Assembly (NCBI GenBank): GCA_023213395.1 | Contig: CM041465.1 | Location: 28,465,741 to 28,529,740 of the forward strand | Length of the DNA stretch: 64,000 bases | Reading direction: 5' to 3' | Source: Cycas panzhihuaensis | Lineage: Eukaryota > Cycadophyta | In this document: one piece after another, positions 1 through 11,210 of the stretch | Position numbering within the stretch: the first letter of the stretch is position 1 | How the letters are laid out: every line of letters starts with the position of its first letter | The notes under the pieces: model-generated | The model's input: the letters and a program-made list of their open reading frames with translations, nothing else | Databases searched by the model: none | What the model was told of the DNA's origin: nothing | Program-made: the position numbers and the translations under genes

Positions 1-989
1 AAAAGGTTATTATTATAGGCCTTGGCTAGGAGGGGGATATTATTGTTGGTTTAATATTCCTATTAAATTTAAGATAGAGGCTAGGTTTGCTAACTGAGTG
101 ATGAGGTTTACAATGTCATTTGTTAACTTTGCAAGGTATTTTTAAGTAGCCATATTGTTCGATATTTGGGTGATATCAATTTGTATTATAGTGAAATAAC
201 TCTATATGATAGTGAATTGAGTCTCTAAAACTGAAATTTAGTTTTCTTATGTTGGTGTCATCATTTAGATAAATATGAGTACCAAAGAATAAGGGGATTC
301 TACAAAAAGATATTAGAAATATAGAATAGGATGAATTATTTAAGAAGAGACACAAATAATGGGACTAAAGAAACAAGTAGTGATATAAGGGAAAGAGGAA
401 AAAGGGGAGGGGGTAGAGTGTCTATAGCTTATTGAACCCAAAAAATATGTAGTAAATTCACCTAATACACTAAGATGAGTGTGAAAATTTTTCCAAAAAG
501 GGGTAGGTGAGTTTTAAGTTAAATTTTAGGATATGGGACCTACGAGGTATCTATATGCTATTATGCCTCAAAAATATCAATTAAAACTACCCTACTGAAA
601 AATGATTAGTATGGTGCACTGATCAAAGTAAGATGTATGAATCTCTAAGGGTGATTTTGAGTTATGGATTTTCTTTTCTCTTTTATGTGACGAGTCTATT
701 AGTATAGGTTTTGTCTAAATTAGAGGAGTATTTACAAAAGTGGCCCTACAAACCAAGTGATGGCTCTTATGTTTTTTATTTTTTTTTCTTTTTTATTTTG
801 GAATTATTGAACTTTGAAACTGAGGGTTTAGACAAGAAGGAAGGAAGACTTGGATTTAGACTTTAGTATTACTATTATTATTGTTAATGATAGAATTTTG
901 CTCTATTTTTTCTTGTAATATATTTGGGTAGTTTAAGGTAGAATGGAGGCAAAAGAATTATTACTATAAAATTTTGAGGTAAGTATTCC
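1..989. other. AT-rich interval, no gene seen
   Basis: I see no coding frame, RNA gene or clear element boundary here. The text is AT-rich with short T runs (near 778-795). A phrase near 415-440 (GTGTCTATAG followed by CTTATTGA) faintly resembles the leader of Gypsy-1 and Gypsy-2, so the relic that is clear from 990 may begin here. Confidence 0.5.
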
Positions 990-1345
990 TAGTCTATAGG
1001 CCCTTTGATAAACTTCTTACTCATTACTACCACTCAACCTAATACCTCATAGTGCTTATAATAAAGGGTCAATTGTATCCATAGTTGTGACAGTCATGCT
1101 AATCATTAACCACTACACCACACATTTTTTGTGGCTGATAGTTTTCCTAATCTAGGTATAGAAAGGAAGCCTAGAGGGGTCCTTCTATATACCTAAAGGT
1201 ACATAGAGGCTCAATTCTATAGTAAAGTATTATCTAAGGTCTACTTAAGTAATAAAAATATGCTTGGTCAAAAATAATAACTTCCTATTAGATTTGTAGA
1301 CACTTAACATATGGTCTCTACCTAACCACTAAGGGAAAATGGATG
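990..1345 (-). mobile_element. Relic of a Gypsy-1/Gypsy-2 family leader
   Basis: This stretch aligns by eye with the untranslated leader of Gypsy-1 (about 14010-14400) and Gypsy-2 (about 31760-32160), in the same orientation, so the relic belongs to a minus-strand element. Shared pieces include a GGAAGCCTA block followed by GGGGTCCTTCTATATACCT, an AGGTACAT-AGAGGC block, and GGTCTCTACCTAA at the end. No LTR or gag could be tied to it. Confidence 0.55.
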
Positions 1346-2566
1346 ATAAGGTTTGATGCTTGATTGTAAGATATTATAAAATATCACTTATAAAATTATA
1401 ATAATAGAAAATAAAATGAAATGATAGAGAGGGTTATGAATTTTTTCATTATGGAAAAAAAATTCCCCAATTCCCTAATTTTCCAATAACTTTCTTATAA
1501 CCATATCTTTTTCATTTATTAAACTTGATCATAAATGCAACATTGATACCATTAGGAATGAACTAGTCCTAATAATCATCATAGAATCTATAAGACGTAG
1601 CTTAAAGGACACAACCTTTTATTATTAAATGAGAATTAATTACAGATTAAGATTGTTAAAGGGAATCAAAGCAATACTATAATATTCTAATGAATAAGAT
1701 CATATACATTTAATAATCCTACTCTACTCTTATGAGGCCTTTCATGAATAAGAGAGGCCTCTTTATAAGACTATCATTAATAGGAGTAAATGACCTATAC
1801 ACGTGTCAAGGGCTAGCATTAACTGTTACGAGAAGTAGTCACATGTATTAGTTGTTAGGTCCTACACAATTCAATTAGCTACTTTCGTTCATAATAATTG
1901 GTATTAAAGAATTTTTGATATATGTGATAGAGAAATTCAAGTTTAATGTTAAACTGAAGAAGTAGGTCATTAATTTTTAGTGTTCATTTAAGCTTATAGG
2001 AATTCATTCCTCCACTAGAATTTGCTTAGTATTTTTTATAATATGATTATAAATGTCCATCTGTAGGGTCTATTTATGCCACTTTAAATTTCTTATGTAT
2101 TTTATTTACCATCCACTCTTATATGGCTTATGTTCCATCTGCTATTCATTCTTCCCTAGCACCTCTATATCCTACCATATATTCTTGTGACTTATGTTTA
2201 CTTTCCAACTACCATTCCTTTTGTTTTCCAATACCTTATTTTCATACTACTGCCATGAAAAGAATAAACTTTTATTATCTTTACTTGTTTCAACCATTCT
2301 TCATCTTTGCTTTATATTATCTTATAGATATTTAATGTCACTGCTAAATCTTCTATGTCTACATTGAGTGACAATCAAATTAGTGGCTAATGGGTGGTGA
2401 TATCTTCAATATTATAAGCATGTAAACAAAATAATATCTCTGACAAAAAACAATACCAAGCTCTTAATATAAGAATACTTATTTTACAAATTTCTACTTT
2501 TTCGCTTTAAGAAAAATTAAAAAATTAGAAACTAAGTATTTTTATAGTACATAAGTATACAAATTT
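1346..2566. other. AT-rich interval, no gene seen
   Basis: There is no recognisable coding sequence, RNA gene or intact repeat boundary. A 70-codon open frame at 2123-2335 has low-complexity composition and no domain, and I treat it as chance. Confidence 0.5.
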
Positions 2567-2840
2567 TATAATGATCTTAATCTATTTAGGAGAAGTTGGT
2601 ATTTAATTATGAATATTATTGATGACAATGTTTTAATAAGGAGCCATATTAGCACTTATAAATAGGTAAAACCATTTATTTCATTACATAAGTTTTATTT
2701 TTAGGTTAATTCTAATTTTATTTATTACTTAGTTATTAGGAATTATTTTTTATTTAACTTTTATTTTAGTTTTCTTTTGTATTTCTAGAAGTAGATATAA
2801 TTTAGGATCACTTCAAGTGGCATTAGGGCTTTATTTTTTA
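2567..2840 (+). repeat. LTR-like sequence, left copy
   Basis: This block aligns in order and orientation with 49619 to about 49950. Shared landmarks are GATC-TTAATC-TATTTAGGAGAA at the start, an AAGGAGCCATATTAG block, TAAGTTTTATTTTT, and GAAGTAGATATAATTTA near the end. The right copy starts TGCAAGGATCC after a purine-rich PPT-like stretch, so the shared block is probably an LTR. A weak primer-site-like string (TGTATCAAGGATC) follows this copy near 2841. The ends are uncertain. Confidence 0.45.
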
Positions 2841-3203
2841 TGTATCAAGGATCTACAATTTTGAGATTATAAATATAAGAATTTCAAGAAAATAATTATG
2901 AATTTAAGTAAACCAGGTCTATTTTATAAATTTTGAGTGGTTATACTATAGGATTTAGATTGAAATTATAAAAACTATAGGTAATTTCGTTTTAGCCTAT
3001 TATTCATCATTGCCTTTAGGGCCTAAAATTTACTACTATAACTTCAAATAGCCATCACTTTGGCTACAAGTGTTTAATTGACCTCAATTTTTTTAAATTT
3101 GTACATCTTGTCTTCTATTTTCTATTGAAAGTAATTTTAGATCCATCATATATCAAAGTAAAAAGTTATCTATAATTTATTAATAATTACTACTATAACC
3201 CCT
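2841..3203 (+). mobile_element. Leader of an old LTR element, left part
   Basis: Positions 2921-3203 align with the leader of the non-autonomous element at 34411-34730 (ATTTTATAAATT-TTGAGTGG, the CACTATAG-like block, CAATTGACCTCAATT variants). The alignment continues at 26103 to about 26165, across the Copia-1 insertion. It is therefore part of an older LTR element that served as target for Copia-1. No coding sequence is visible. Confidence 0.6.
3199..3203. other. Target-site duplication CCCCT, left copy
   Basis: CCCCT stands directly before the 5' LTR of Copia-1, and the same five bases follow the 3' LTR at 26098-26102. A matching 5-bp duplication 22.9 kb apart shows that the two LTRs bound one insertion. 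Confidence 0.8.
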
Positions 3204-3597
3204 TGTTAATGTTATGCCCTAATGTTATTCTTTTATTATTTAATTAGTTTATTATGTTATTACAAAAGTTTAATGATTTGGCCAACTGTCCAAATCAATG
3301 AACTTCTCTCCCATTTATTTCAAAATCTTTTATACATTTAGTGGTTGGAAGATTGGGGAGACAGGATCTCATTGGTATATAGGTAGAAGGTTCTAGTTAG
3401 TAAAATAGGGAGGATGAGATCCTCAACCTACTCCCATATGTATTCATTATTATTATTATAATATTATAATTATTTTTGAGGTGGTTTTTTATCCCCTAAA
3501 GGGGTTTTCTACCTGCCAAATATGGTGCACTTGTGTGTCTTATTGAATGGATTATTTTTACCTATATTGAGTTATTATTTATACCCTCTCTCCATCA
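3204..3597 (+). repeat. Copia-1 5' LTR
   Basis: It starts TGTTAATG and ends CTCCATCA, the TG...CA rule, and aligns over its full length with 25704-26097. TATA-like text (TATAATATTATAATTA) lies near 3452-3470, but no start site can be fixed. Confidence 0.88.
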
Positions 3598-3609
3598 TGG
3601 TATTAGAGT
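3598..3609 (+). other. Copia-1 primer binding site
   Basis: TGGTATTAGAG follows the LTR with no gap and matches the complement of the 3' end of initiator tRNA-Met, apart from a C-to-T change. Confidence 0.85.
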
Positions 3610-5510
3610 AGAGTCTACCAGTGCCCTTCAGTAATTAATATGGAAATGAAAACTGGAATATAAATAAAAGACACCAATGTAGAAGACATCTTATGATCCT
3701 CACATAGAGGAGATAGAGAAAACACCAATAAAGTAGATGCCAAAGTCATTCTAAAAGATTCTTCTGAGTATCAAACACAACATCGATATCCTTTCAAGGA
3801 GCAGAATGTAAGAGAAGATTCCATTAATGTCCTTGAAGCTTCATGACCTACTGCTTTAAAGTCAAAATAATAACTGTGCTTCTCAGCATATCGGTGAATA
3901 CCATAAAACGTTTGCCCACACCTTCACTTGAAACCTATCAGGCCAACTCGCTTTTGGCAAGAGAAACATTGGTTAGGAGCTTTAGGAGGAGGCTACACAG
4001 AAGAGGAATCTCCAACAAACTTTATTAAAGATGATGTAATATCTATATCTAAGAAAACCCCTTACAAAATTTATTTAACACATCTTGGCATGAAGAGAGA
4101 AGTATCGCTTGTGGCAACAGTTCTAGTCACAAACAATTTCTTGACCATCCTCAATTATACCATCTAGAAGATGCCCATGGAACCCTAGTTCATGCTTATG
4201 TCACTAGCCTTTAATGTCCATAGCCCATTCCATTACAAGAGAATATGCCATTACCAGAGACAATGAAGCATAACTCTTAGAAGAGAAGACGCTAATAGAT
4301 GTTATGTTCATCTACGGTTCTTAGATACTGAGACGACTCTCATGCCACATACCTCACGAATCTCAAAAGAATATTGTTGATCCATGGCCCACTATCTACA
4401 AGCATCCTCTATTTATACCTCATAAAGCATTTAACATCCATGAGAGATGACACCAACATAAGCCATTAACAGATGCCCACAACTCTTAGATGGAGAGACG
4501 ATGTTGAAGCATCCTCATGGAGAAAAGAAGATACCAACAACCTATCGTTTCACAGGTAAAACCTAATTAGGGTTTCTTCACAATAGTTGGATATCAAAAT
4601 GCAAAAATGTTTTCATTTTATTTTGCATTATTTTGGATCCACCCTCATATTCCTTTATTTATTTTTCCTTCTAAAGTTTATGTTAATAAAACTAAATTGA
4701 ATGATTATTTTAGGTCCATAAGTTCTTAAGCCCCCCAGGCCCCCAGTCTCATCACCATCTAACATGACCGTGACCCTATTATGAAAAGGGTCTAAAATTC
4801 TAATTTATTTTATTTATTTATTTCTTAAGTAAAAAGGGGGTACTTGTGCTTTTCTCCCCATAATTTCCTCATATGGAGCCATAATCTAATTCTAGAAGAA
4901 ATGTCAAATTTTTTACTTAGATGCAGATATTTTGACTGGCCTTTCATGTTTTTTGGACACCATTTTGATCAACAAATCCTTGTTTAAATTTAAGTCTCTA
5001 TTTTTATCCTAGTAAATTCAGGTACATATCTCTAACTCTTAATTTTCTTTACATTCTTACTTTAATTTAATACATAATTAATTAATTTTCATATTTATCA
5101 AGTAATTACATTATTTATTTGTGCATTTTAATAAATTCATTAAATTGTTATTTCATTATTTTTTTAAATGCAAATGATATTATAAACATGTAACACTTGA
5201 TTGCTTCATTTAATTTATGATTTATTTTAAGTTACTAATATGTAACTATCATATACTTGATTCTCTTTTCACAAATATTTGATTAAAAATCTTTTATTTC
5301 TTGATAAATGATTATCAAACTTTTAATATCAATGAAATTATTTTCTATCAATGGAAAATTAACTTAAAGATTACTTTAATGTTTAGTGTCTATCAATAAA
5401 TTTATTTTTTGTGACTTATTTACTTCATTCACCTATGATTTCAGTCAAAATTATCATAACCTCTTTATTTTTCTTCTAAAATGATCTCTAATCATCTATT
5501 TGTTCCTAAT
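3610..5510 (+). other. Copia-1 untranslated leader
   Basis: A 1.9-kb stretch separates the primer site from the gag start. Overlapping frames of 61 and 79 codons at 3843-4167 have no domain. Positions 3600-4560 have a more mixed base composition than the AT-rich remainder, and AGGGTTTCTTC stands near 4570. Copia-2 also has a long leader. I see no gene. Confidence 0.6.
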
Positions 5511-6560
5511 ATGGCACTTATGCTAGGGACAACCTCCTATGTACCAATTCTAGTATCAACCATCTCTAATTATATTGACTTAAAAAATAGAATATCCCAT
5601 CAGCTTAAATAATAAAAGATATAGTGATATGTCATAAGAGAGTTTGCAAAACCCAAATGTAAAACATCAGGAGCTTATATAGTCTATCTAATACTATGAT
5701 AGAGTCCTAAGCACCATCCTAACCTCCCTCTCCCTAGATATTAGCAAGCAATTCTCTGATACAAATGATCTTACTACTATCTAGAAAACTCTTAAGGAAA
5801 GGTATGATAAGGTTGACACATAATAGTTAGCTGGTTTAGAACAACAAATGTATAATCTAAATTATGAAGATTTTTCTAAAGTTGAGGATTTCTTATCAAA
5901 ACTTGAACTCATTAACAAAGACTTAGTGAATTGTATCAAATCTTCCACAAAAGTGGGTGATAAATTGGTCATTATAATACATGGAAAAGATGACAATACA
6001 CTCATTCATCTTGTAATTAATAAACTCTTAAAACATTTTAATCTTTTTAAAATTGCTAGGCAACAAGCAAGACATCCACTAATTACTTTTGATCAATTTA
6101 ATAAATCAACTAGTTAAATATCAAAATATGTTGATTTAGACTAAAAAACTAAGAGGTCCTTCAGAAGCTCTTTTTTCCAAGTCACAACCAATAACTAAAT
6201 CCAAACATCAAAATAACTATCAAAATAATCATCATCATCATCCCAAATCCTAAAAACCTCATAGAGGTTTATCCACTCAAAATAATCCTCATTATAACAC
6301 TAAGTATTCTAGATTATCTAAATCCTAGAATACCTCTAAACAATCAATCCCAAAAAGGAGTATTGTCAATACTAATCCTAATTAGAATATCAATTGTGCT
6401 TACTTTCACAAAAAGGGGCATACCATTGATGTCTCTAGGAATAGAATCGCCTCTGAAACCTAGAAAGCTTCTAAGGGGACCTAATCATAATACCACAATT
6501 CTTATCATTCACTAAATGCTTCCACATTAGCTCTTTTAGCACCAACCACTCAACCACCTT
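5511..6560 (+). pseudogene. Copia-1 gag (decayed)
   Basis: Gag packages element RNA in cytoplasmic particles. The ATG at 5511 is chosen because the protein start (MALMLGT) matches Copia-2, whose gag starts at 22436. The stretch 5848-6117 is an 89-codon open part of the UBN2-type gag domain (MYNLNYEDFSKVEDFLSKL) and aligns with 22097-21630. The zinc knuckle near 6391-6440 reads CAYFHKKGHTIDVS: the second and last cysteines are lost while the GH pair remains. Several in-frame stops show it is not translated as a unit. Confidence 0.8.
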
Positions 6561-7120
6561 TGTGGATTCTTGATTTAGGTGCTTCCCATCACTGATGGGA
6601 TATCAAAAATACCTTGCTTCATATTAGTTTGATTCAAACTCTTAAGAAGAAATCTCTTTTAGGAGTGGAACCTAACTTAAAGTCTAAGGAACAAGTGATT
6701 TTGCTTTGAATGATGGTTCAATTAAGGATGTATTCTACGTTCCTAGCTTATTAGCTAATCTTCTCTTAATATATCAAATCTGATAAAAAGATCTCATTGT
6801 AGAATTATGGAAAGATAAATTTATTATCAAACAACCATCAAATAAATTTAAATCAATTGCCTCAGGACTTGTAAATCACAAAATAGGTCTTTACATCTTA
6901 ACAAATCTCTAGCATTTTAGAACAAAAACTTTTAGTTTCTTTATATCCAAATCTAACCCAGTCAGTAAACTTTGGCATGCTTGATTTGATCATCTGAGTT
7001 ATAGAAAACTCTAGTACCTAAGTAAGCACGATGTGGTTCATGTCTTACTTACATTAAAAACTATCTATGGTGTTTGTAAAGCCTATGTCACAGGGAAACA
7101 ACACATGGATTCTTTCCCAA
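6561..7120 (+). pseudogene. Copia-1 protease and GAG-pre-integrase (decayed)
   Basis: The aspartic protease would cut the polyprotein. Its active site at about 6566-6600 reads DLGASHH then W and stop, where Copia-2 has DSGASHHMTG; the serine of the DSG triad is replaced and a stop follows. The GAG-pre-IN zinc region follows at about 6970-7110 (LWHA, then CKAYV where CEAC is expected), with at least one finger cysteine lost. Confidence 0.78.
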
Positions 7121-7640
7121 ATCATACTACCTTTTGAGCAAAGGCTCAACTTGAACTTATTCATTCTGATATCTATGGTCCATTTCAAGTAACCTTGTAC
7201 TCTAAAAGTAGATATTTTATTACATTTATCAATGATTTCTCTAGAAAATACTAGGTATATATGCTAAAAATAAGAAGTCAAGTATTTGACATCTTTGTTG
7301 AATTTAAAACCTTAGTAAAAAACCAAACAAACTCCAAAATAAAAATCTTTCGAATAGATAAGGCTAAGCAATACTTAAGCAACAATTTTACTAATTACTG
7401 CAAAAAGCATGGAATTCAATTTCAACATTCTATAGCGTGTACTCCTCAATAAAATGGTGTTGATGAATGCAAAAATCATACACTTGTTGAGATGACTAGA
7501 TGCACATTACATATAAAAGGTCTCAACTTAAAGTTATGGGTAGAAGCTATTTCTTATTCCAACTATTTATTAAATCATTTACCATGTAAATATCTACAAA
7601 ATATTATGCCAAAATAAAAATGGTTTGGGTATAAACCTTC
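7121..7640 (+). pseudogene. Copia-1 integrase core (decayed)
   Basis: Integrase joins the cDNA ends to host DNA. The catalytic acidic residues can be traced: D in HSDIYGPF (about 7160), D in RIDKAKQYLS (about 7360) and E in NGVDECKNHTL (about 7466). The 63-codon open stretch 7261-7452 spans the core and aligns with Copia-2 at 20650-20450. Stops at about 7252, 7450 and 7614 break it. Confidence 0.8.
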
Positions 7641-8180
7641 TGTTAAATATTTAAGAATCTTTAGCAGCATTACCTAGGGGTGTGTTCCCAAAGAAAAATG
7701 ACAAAAACTTTATCCTAAAAGTTTCAAATACATCTTTATTAGTTACAGTGAAGAAAGTAAAGCTTACAAACTTCTAAATATAACCATGAATAAGATTTCA
7801 ATCTTATGTGATGTTATATTCGATGAAGATGGCTCTTCATCCAAAACTTCTTATGTTGAACTACCAGTTGAAATTTTGCTAACTAATACTCACTTAATTG
7901 ATCCCAGTGACATACAAGTTGATCTTGAATCAATTGAGTCCTTATCTACTCAAAGTCAAAATTGGACTTTAAAATATCCAATTACCTCTACTTCATCTAG
8001 TCAACCTACTTCACCAAAGCAACCATCCAACAATAAAAAACAACTTGTTTGGTCTCAGAAAACTCTTTATGATGCTAGTTCTGATGCTAGTAATCTTTTA
8101 GATACTAGAAGAATTCGTTCTCAAAAGTGTTAAGCCAATTTTGCTCTAATGGCCAAAGTCATGGCCAGTGATGATCCTAA
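7641..8180 (+). pseudogene. Copia-1 integrase C-terminus and linker
   Basis: This is the variable region between integrase and RT. Motif YSEESKAYKLL at about 7742 matches Copia-2. The 115-codon open stretch 7786-8133 is serine-rich and acidic (VELPVEILLTNT) and aligns with 20130-19760 on the other strand. It has no catalytic role of its own and ends at a stop just before the RT domain. Confidence 0.72.
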
Positions 8181-8866
8181 AACTTTTAAACAAGCAAGTA
8201 ACAATCCCATATAGAAATAAGACATGCAAGTTGAAATTGATACTCTTAAAAAGAACTTAACTTGGGATTTAGTTACTCAATCTCTTAGAAAGAACATGGT
8301 AGATTGTAAATGGGTTTATTGAACTAAGCTTAACTTTGAAGGAGCAGTTGAAAAACATAAAGCTCATTTAGTAACAAAAGGTTTCTCATAAATTGATAGT
8401 ATTGATTATACTGAAACCTTTTCTCCAGTAGCTAAAATGAATACAATTAAAACTATCATAGCTTTTAGTAAAATTTGGTTGGGAAATTCATCAGATGGAT
8501 GTTAAGAGTGCCTTCTTAAATGATAATCTTAAAGAAGAAATCTACATGAATCAACCTCTTAGATTTGTTTATAATCCTAATCTTGTTTGTAAATTAAGAA
8601 AATCTATCTATAGCTTAAAATAAGCTCCTCGAGCTTGGTATATAAATATAGATGATTATCTTATACAAAATAGATACACTAAATGTATTAGTGATCATAA
8701 TCTTTACTTTAGATGCAAAAATAACAATATTACCATCTTAATTCTCTATATAGATGATATAATCATTACTAGATTCCTACTCTCTAATATTCATCAATTA
8801 AAATTAATCTTAATGAATAAATTTGAAATGTCTGATTTAGGCCTTTTACACTATTTTCTAGGATTA
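8181..8866 (+). pseudogene. Copia-1 reverse transcriptase, part 1 (decayed)
   Basis: RT copies element RNA into cDNA. Motifs in order are WDLVTQ, YTETFSPVAKM, QMDVKSAFLN (first catalytic Asp) and the YIDD box at 8747-8758. A two-base loss near 8465, relative to Copia-2, shifts the frame between AF and the QMD motif. Several stops are present. The domain stops at 8866 (HYFLGL region), where Gypsy-1 is inserted, and resumes at 15387. Confidence 0.82.
8862..8866. other. Target-site duplication GATTA, left copy
   Basis: GATTA precedes the Gypsy-1 LTR, and the same five bases recur at 15382-15386. Joining the flanks across one GATTA restores alignment with the matching Copia-2 sequence at about 19045-19070. 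Confidence 0.82.
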
Positions 8867-9246
8867 TGTTAGGATACCACTCCTTAATAATAATTGCACA
8901 CCAATATAATAAGTAAATAACTCCAAAAGACCACTTGTATTATAATACCCTTCGAAGGGGCAACCTCCCAATTACATGCAATAACAATGATATTTAAGAT
9001 ACCGTACTCTAAGGATTATATAAATATATATATGGCTCTATGCTTACTACACAACCTCCTCCTTATGCATGTGGGATATTACATGAATAATATAGTACTC
9101 AATGACCACTACACAACCTTCTACTTATGCATGTGGGATATTAAGAAAAGGGAAGAAGTAGAAGAAATAAAAGATATAAGAGAGAGAAGAAGTAGAAGAT
9201 ATAAGAGAATATAAGAGAAGGTAAGTTAGGGGTTATATTCCTAATA
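8867..9246 (-). repeat. Gypsy-1 3' LTR
   Basis: This 380-bp LTR starts TGTTAGGATACC on the plus strand and ends CCTAATA. It aligns with both Gypsy-2 LTRs, and with 14749-15129 in reverse orientation (about 6% different by eye). It holds an internal repeat of a CTTATGCATGTGGGATATTA block (near 9062 and 9123) and a purine-rich tract (about 9145-9220). Confidence 0.88.
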
Positions 9247-9262
9247 AAGTCCCCTCCTTAAA
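9247..9262 (-). other. Gypsy-1 polypurine tract
   Basis: AAGTCCCCTCCTTA on the plus strand is a purine run ending in GGGGACTT on the minus strand, directly before the 3' LTR. This is where plus-strand DNA synthesis is primed. Confidence 0.75.
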
Positions 9263-10720
9263 AAGCTTTGCCCTTAAAGCTTGGTAATCTCAAGGTGCTC
9301 TAGGATAAATTGTTCATTCTCCCAGGTTGCATCTTCTCACAGAAGTTGTTTCCATTTGATGAGATACTCAATGATTTGTCTGGATTGTAGATGTCGAATT
9401 CTTCGGTTGATGATATATTCTGGAATGAGTTGAAGTTGCCCCTCTTCATTTAAGATAAGTAATTCTATTTGAAATTGTACTTGTTACCCAATTACCTTCT
9501 TAAGATATGAAACATGAAAGACATTATGGATCCTTGATAGTGGTGGTAAGTCCAAGGCATATGCAACTTCACCAATCTTCTTGAAAATTTTGTAAGGCCC
9601 ATAATATCGAGGTTGTAATTTATGTTGCCCATGCTATTTGAGAGATTCCTACTTATACGGTTGCAACCATAAGTATACCCAATCACCTGGTTAAAATGCT
9701 CATTCAGTTCACCCTTTATCTGCCTGTTGTTTCATCTGATTTTATGTAAGGTTCAAATTTTCCTTGAGTAGGTTAAGAATCATTATTGTTTATTGGATGT
9801 GGTCTTCAACTGCTTGAACCTTAGAACTGATTATGGCATAGTTTTTAAGTGTGGGTGATTCATAGCCATATAATGCTTGGAATAGAGTCATTCCTAATGA
9901 TGCATGATAGGTTGTATTATACCACCATTCTACTAAAGGAAGCCAATGATGCCAATGCCCCTACTTATCTAAAGCATGACATTAAAGGTATCCTTTAAGG
10001 TACTTATTAACCACCTCAGTTTGTCCATCTGTTTGTGGATGGTAGGATGAGCTCATTGTCAGTTTAGTATCAAGTAGATGGAAGAGTTATGTCTAGAAGT
10101 TGTTAGTAAACTTGGGATCTCAATCATTGACTATGCATTTAGGCATGCCATGCAACCTGTGTATATCCTTTAAAAAGACCTCAGCAATTTACTTTGCCTT
10201 ATATATGGCTTGAATGCCACAAAAATGAGCATATTTAGTTAACCTATCAACAACCACCAGTATAACATCTTTTCCTTCTGACATGGGTAGACCCACGATA
10301 AAGTCCATAGAAAATTCTTCCCATCGTTGATTTGGTGTGAGAAGGGGTTGTAGCAATCCTAGAGACTTGATTGTTTCTGTCTTATGTCGTTGATAAATTT
10401 CACATAAGGAAATATATGTATTTACATCTCCTTTTTGTCCCTTCTAAAAGAAAGATTATTTTAAGTAGTGGTATATTCATAGGAACCCCGAGTGACCTGA
10501 TGTTAGAGAGGCATGTGCATCATGTAAAATTTGCTCCTTAAGGCTAGAGTGAGGGCATATATATATTTTATTCTTATACCAGAGAACATTTGAAGACCAT
10601 GTATAATGGGTTGAATGCCCTACTCCAACTTGAAGGTCTTGAATGATCTAATTTGTAAAGGAGTCTTCATCCCATTCTTGCTTGGCGACTGCTATCTAAG
10701 AGGGATTGACTATCGTGATA
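9263..10720 (-). pseudogene. Gypsy-1 integrase and chromodomain (decayed)
   Basis: By alignment with Gypsy-2 this region carries the zinc-finger region (about 10520-10400), the DDE core (about 10330-9990, including a DGQTEVVNK-like string near 10030-10010), the integrase C-terminal GDWVYLRLQPY-type motif (about 9680) and, at the end, a chromodomain-like stretch with a WKQL core and WENEQFILEH (about 9350-9300). A chromodomain places it with the chromoviruses, whose integrase is thought to target chromatin marks. Stops and frameshifts are frequent. Confidence 0.75.
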
Positions 10721-11210
10721 GAATATAGTGCAGAGGCTTATTCCTTATGAGATAAAGCATCAATAACTATATTATCCTTGCGTTTTTTATATATGATTTC
10801 AAAGTCAAAAGCTTGCATTTTAGTGACCCATTTTTGTTGTTCCTTAGATGTTGTCCTTTAAGATAGGAAATATTTTAAGCTATCATGGTTTGTTTTAATT
10901 TCGAAATGTATTCCCAATAAATATTATCACCATTTCCTAACTGCATGAAGAATTGCTAACATCTCCTTCTCATAGGTCAATTTGACTTGTTCTTTGGGTG
11001 TAAGTTGACGACTTTCAAAGGTAAAAGGTTTCTCTTCTTGCATTAAGACTGCTCCAATGCCTTGCCTTGATGCATCACATTCAATGGTGAAGGCCTTTGT
11101 AAAGTCTAGTGTTGCAAGGATTGGTGTGGTAGTTAAAGCCAACTTTCGGTGTTTAAATGCTTCAGAGGCCTTATCATTCCAATGAAAGGAATCCTTTCTT
11201 AACAAGCTGA
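10721..11210 (-). pseudogene. Gypsy-1 RNase H (decayed)
   Basis: RNase H degrades the RNA of the RNA-DNA hybrid. The open stretch 11205-10927 reads TIECDASRQGIGAVLMQE, which holds the first catalytic Asp, then LTYEKEMLAILHAVRKW, which holds the Glu. Downstream toward 10790 the KRKDN and DALS-type segment is recognisable from Gypsy-2 but broken. Confidence 0.82.

Noticed and set aside
1725-1785. Short inverted GAGGCCT/AGGCCTC words as a hairpin element
   Set aside because: Only a few paired bases in AT-rich DNA, with no flanking duplication or second copy seen.
3843-4167. Overlapping 61- and 79-codon frames as element genes
   Set aside because: They lie in the Copia-1 leader, overlap each other in two frames and have no recognisable domain.
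9492-9686. Conserved minus-strand 64-codon frames here and at 27324-27518 as a small gene
   Set aside because: Both are out-of-frame readings of the integrase C-terminal domain of Gypsy-1 and Gypsy-2; the GDWVYLRLQ-type motif is in another frame.
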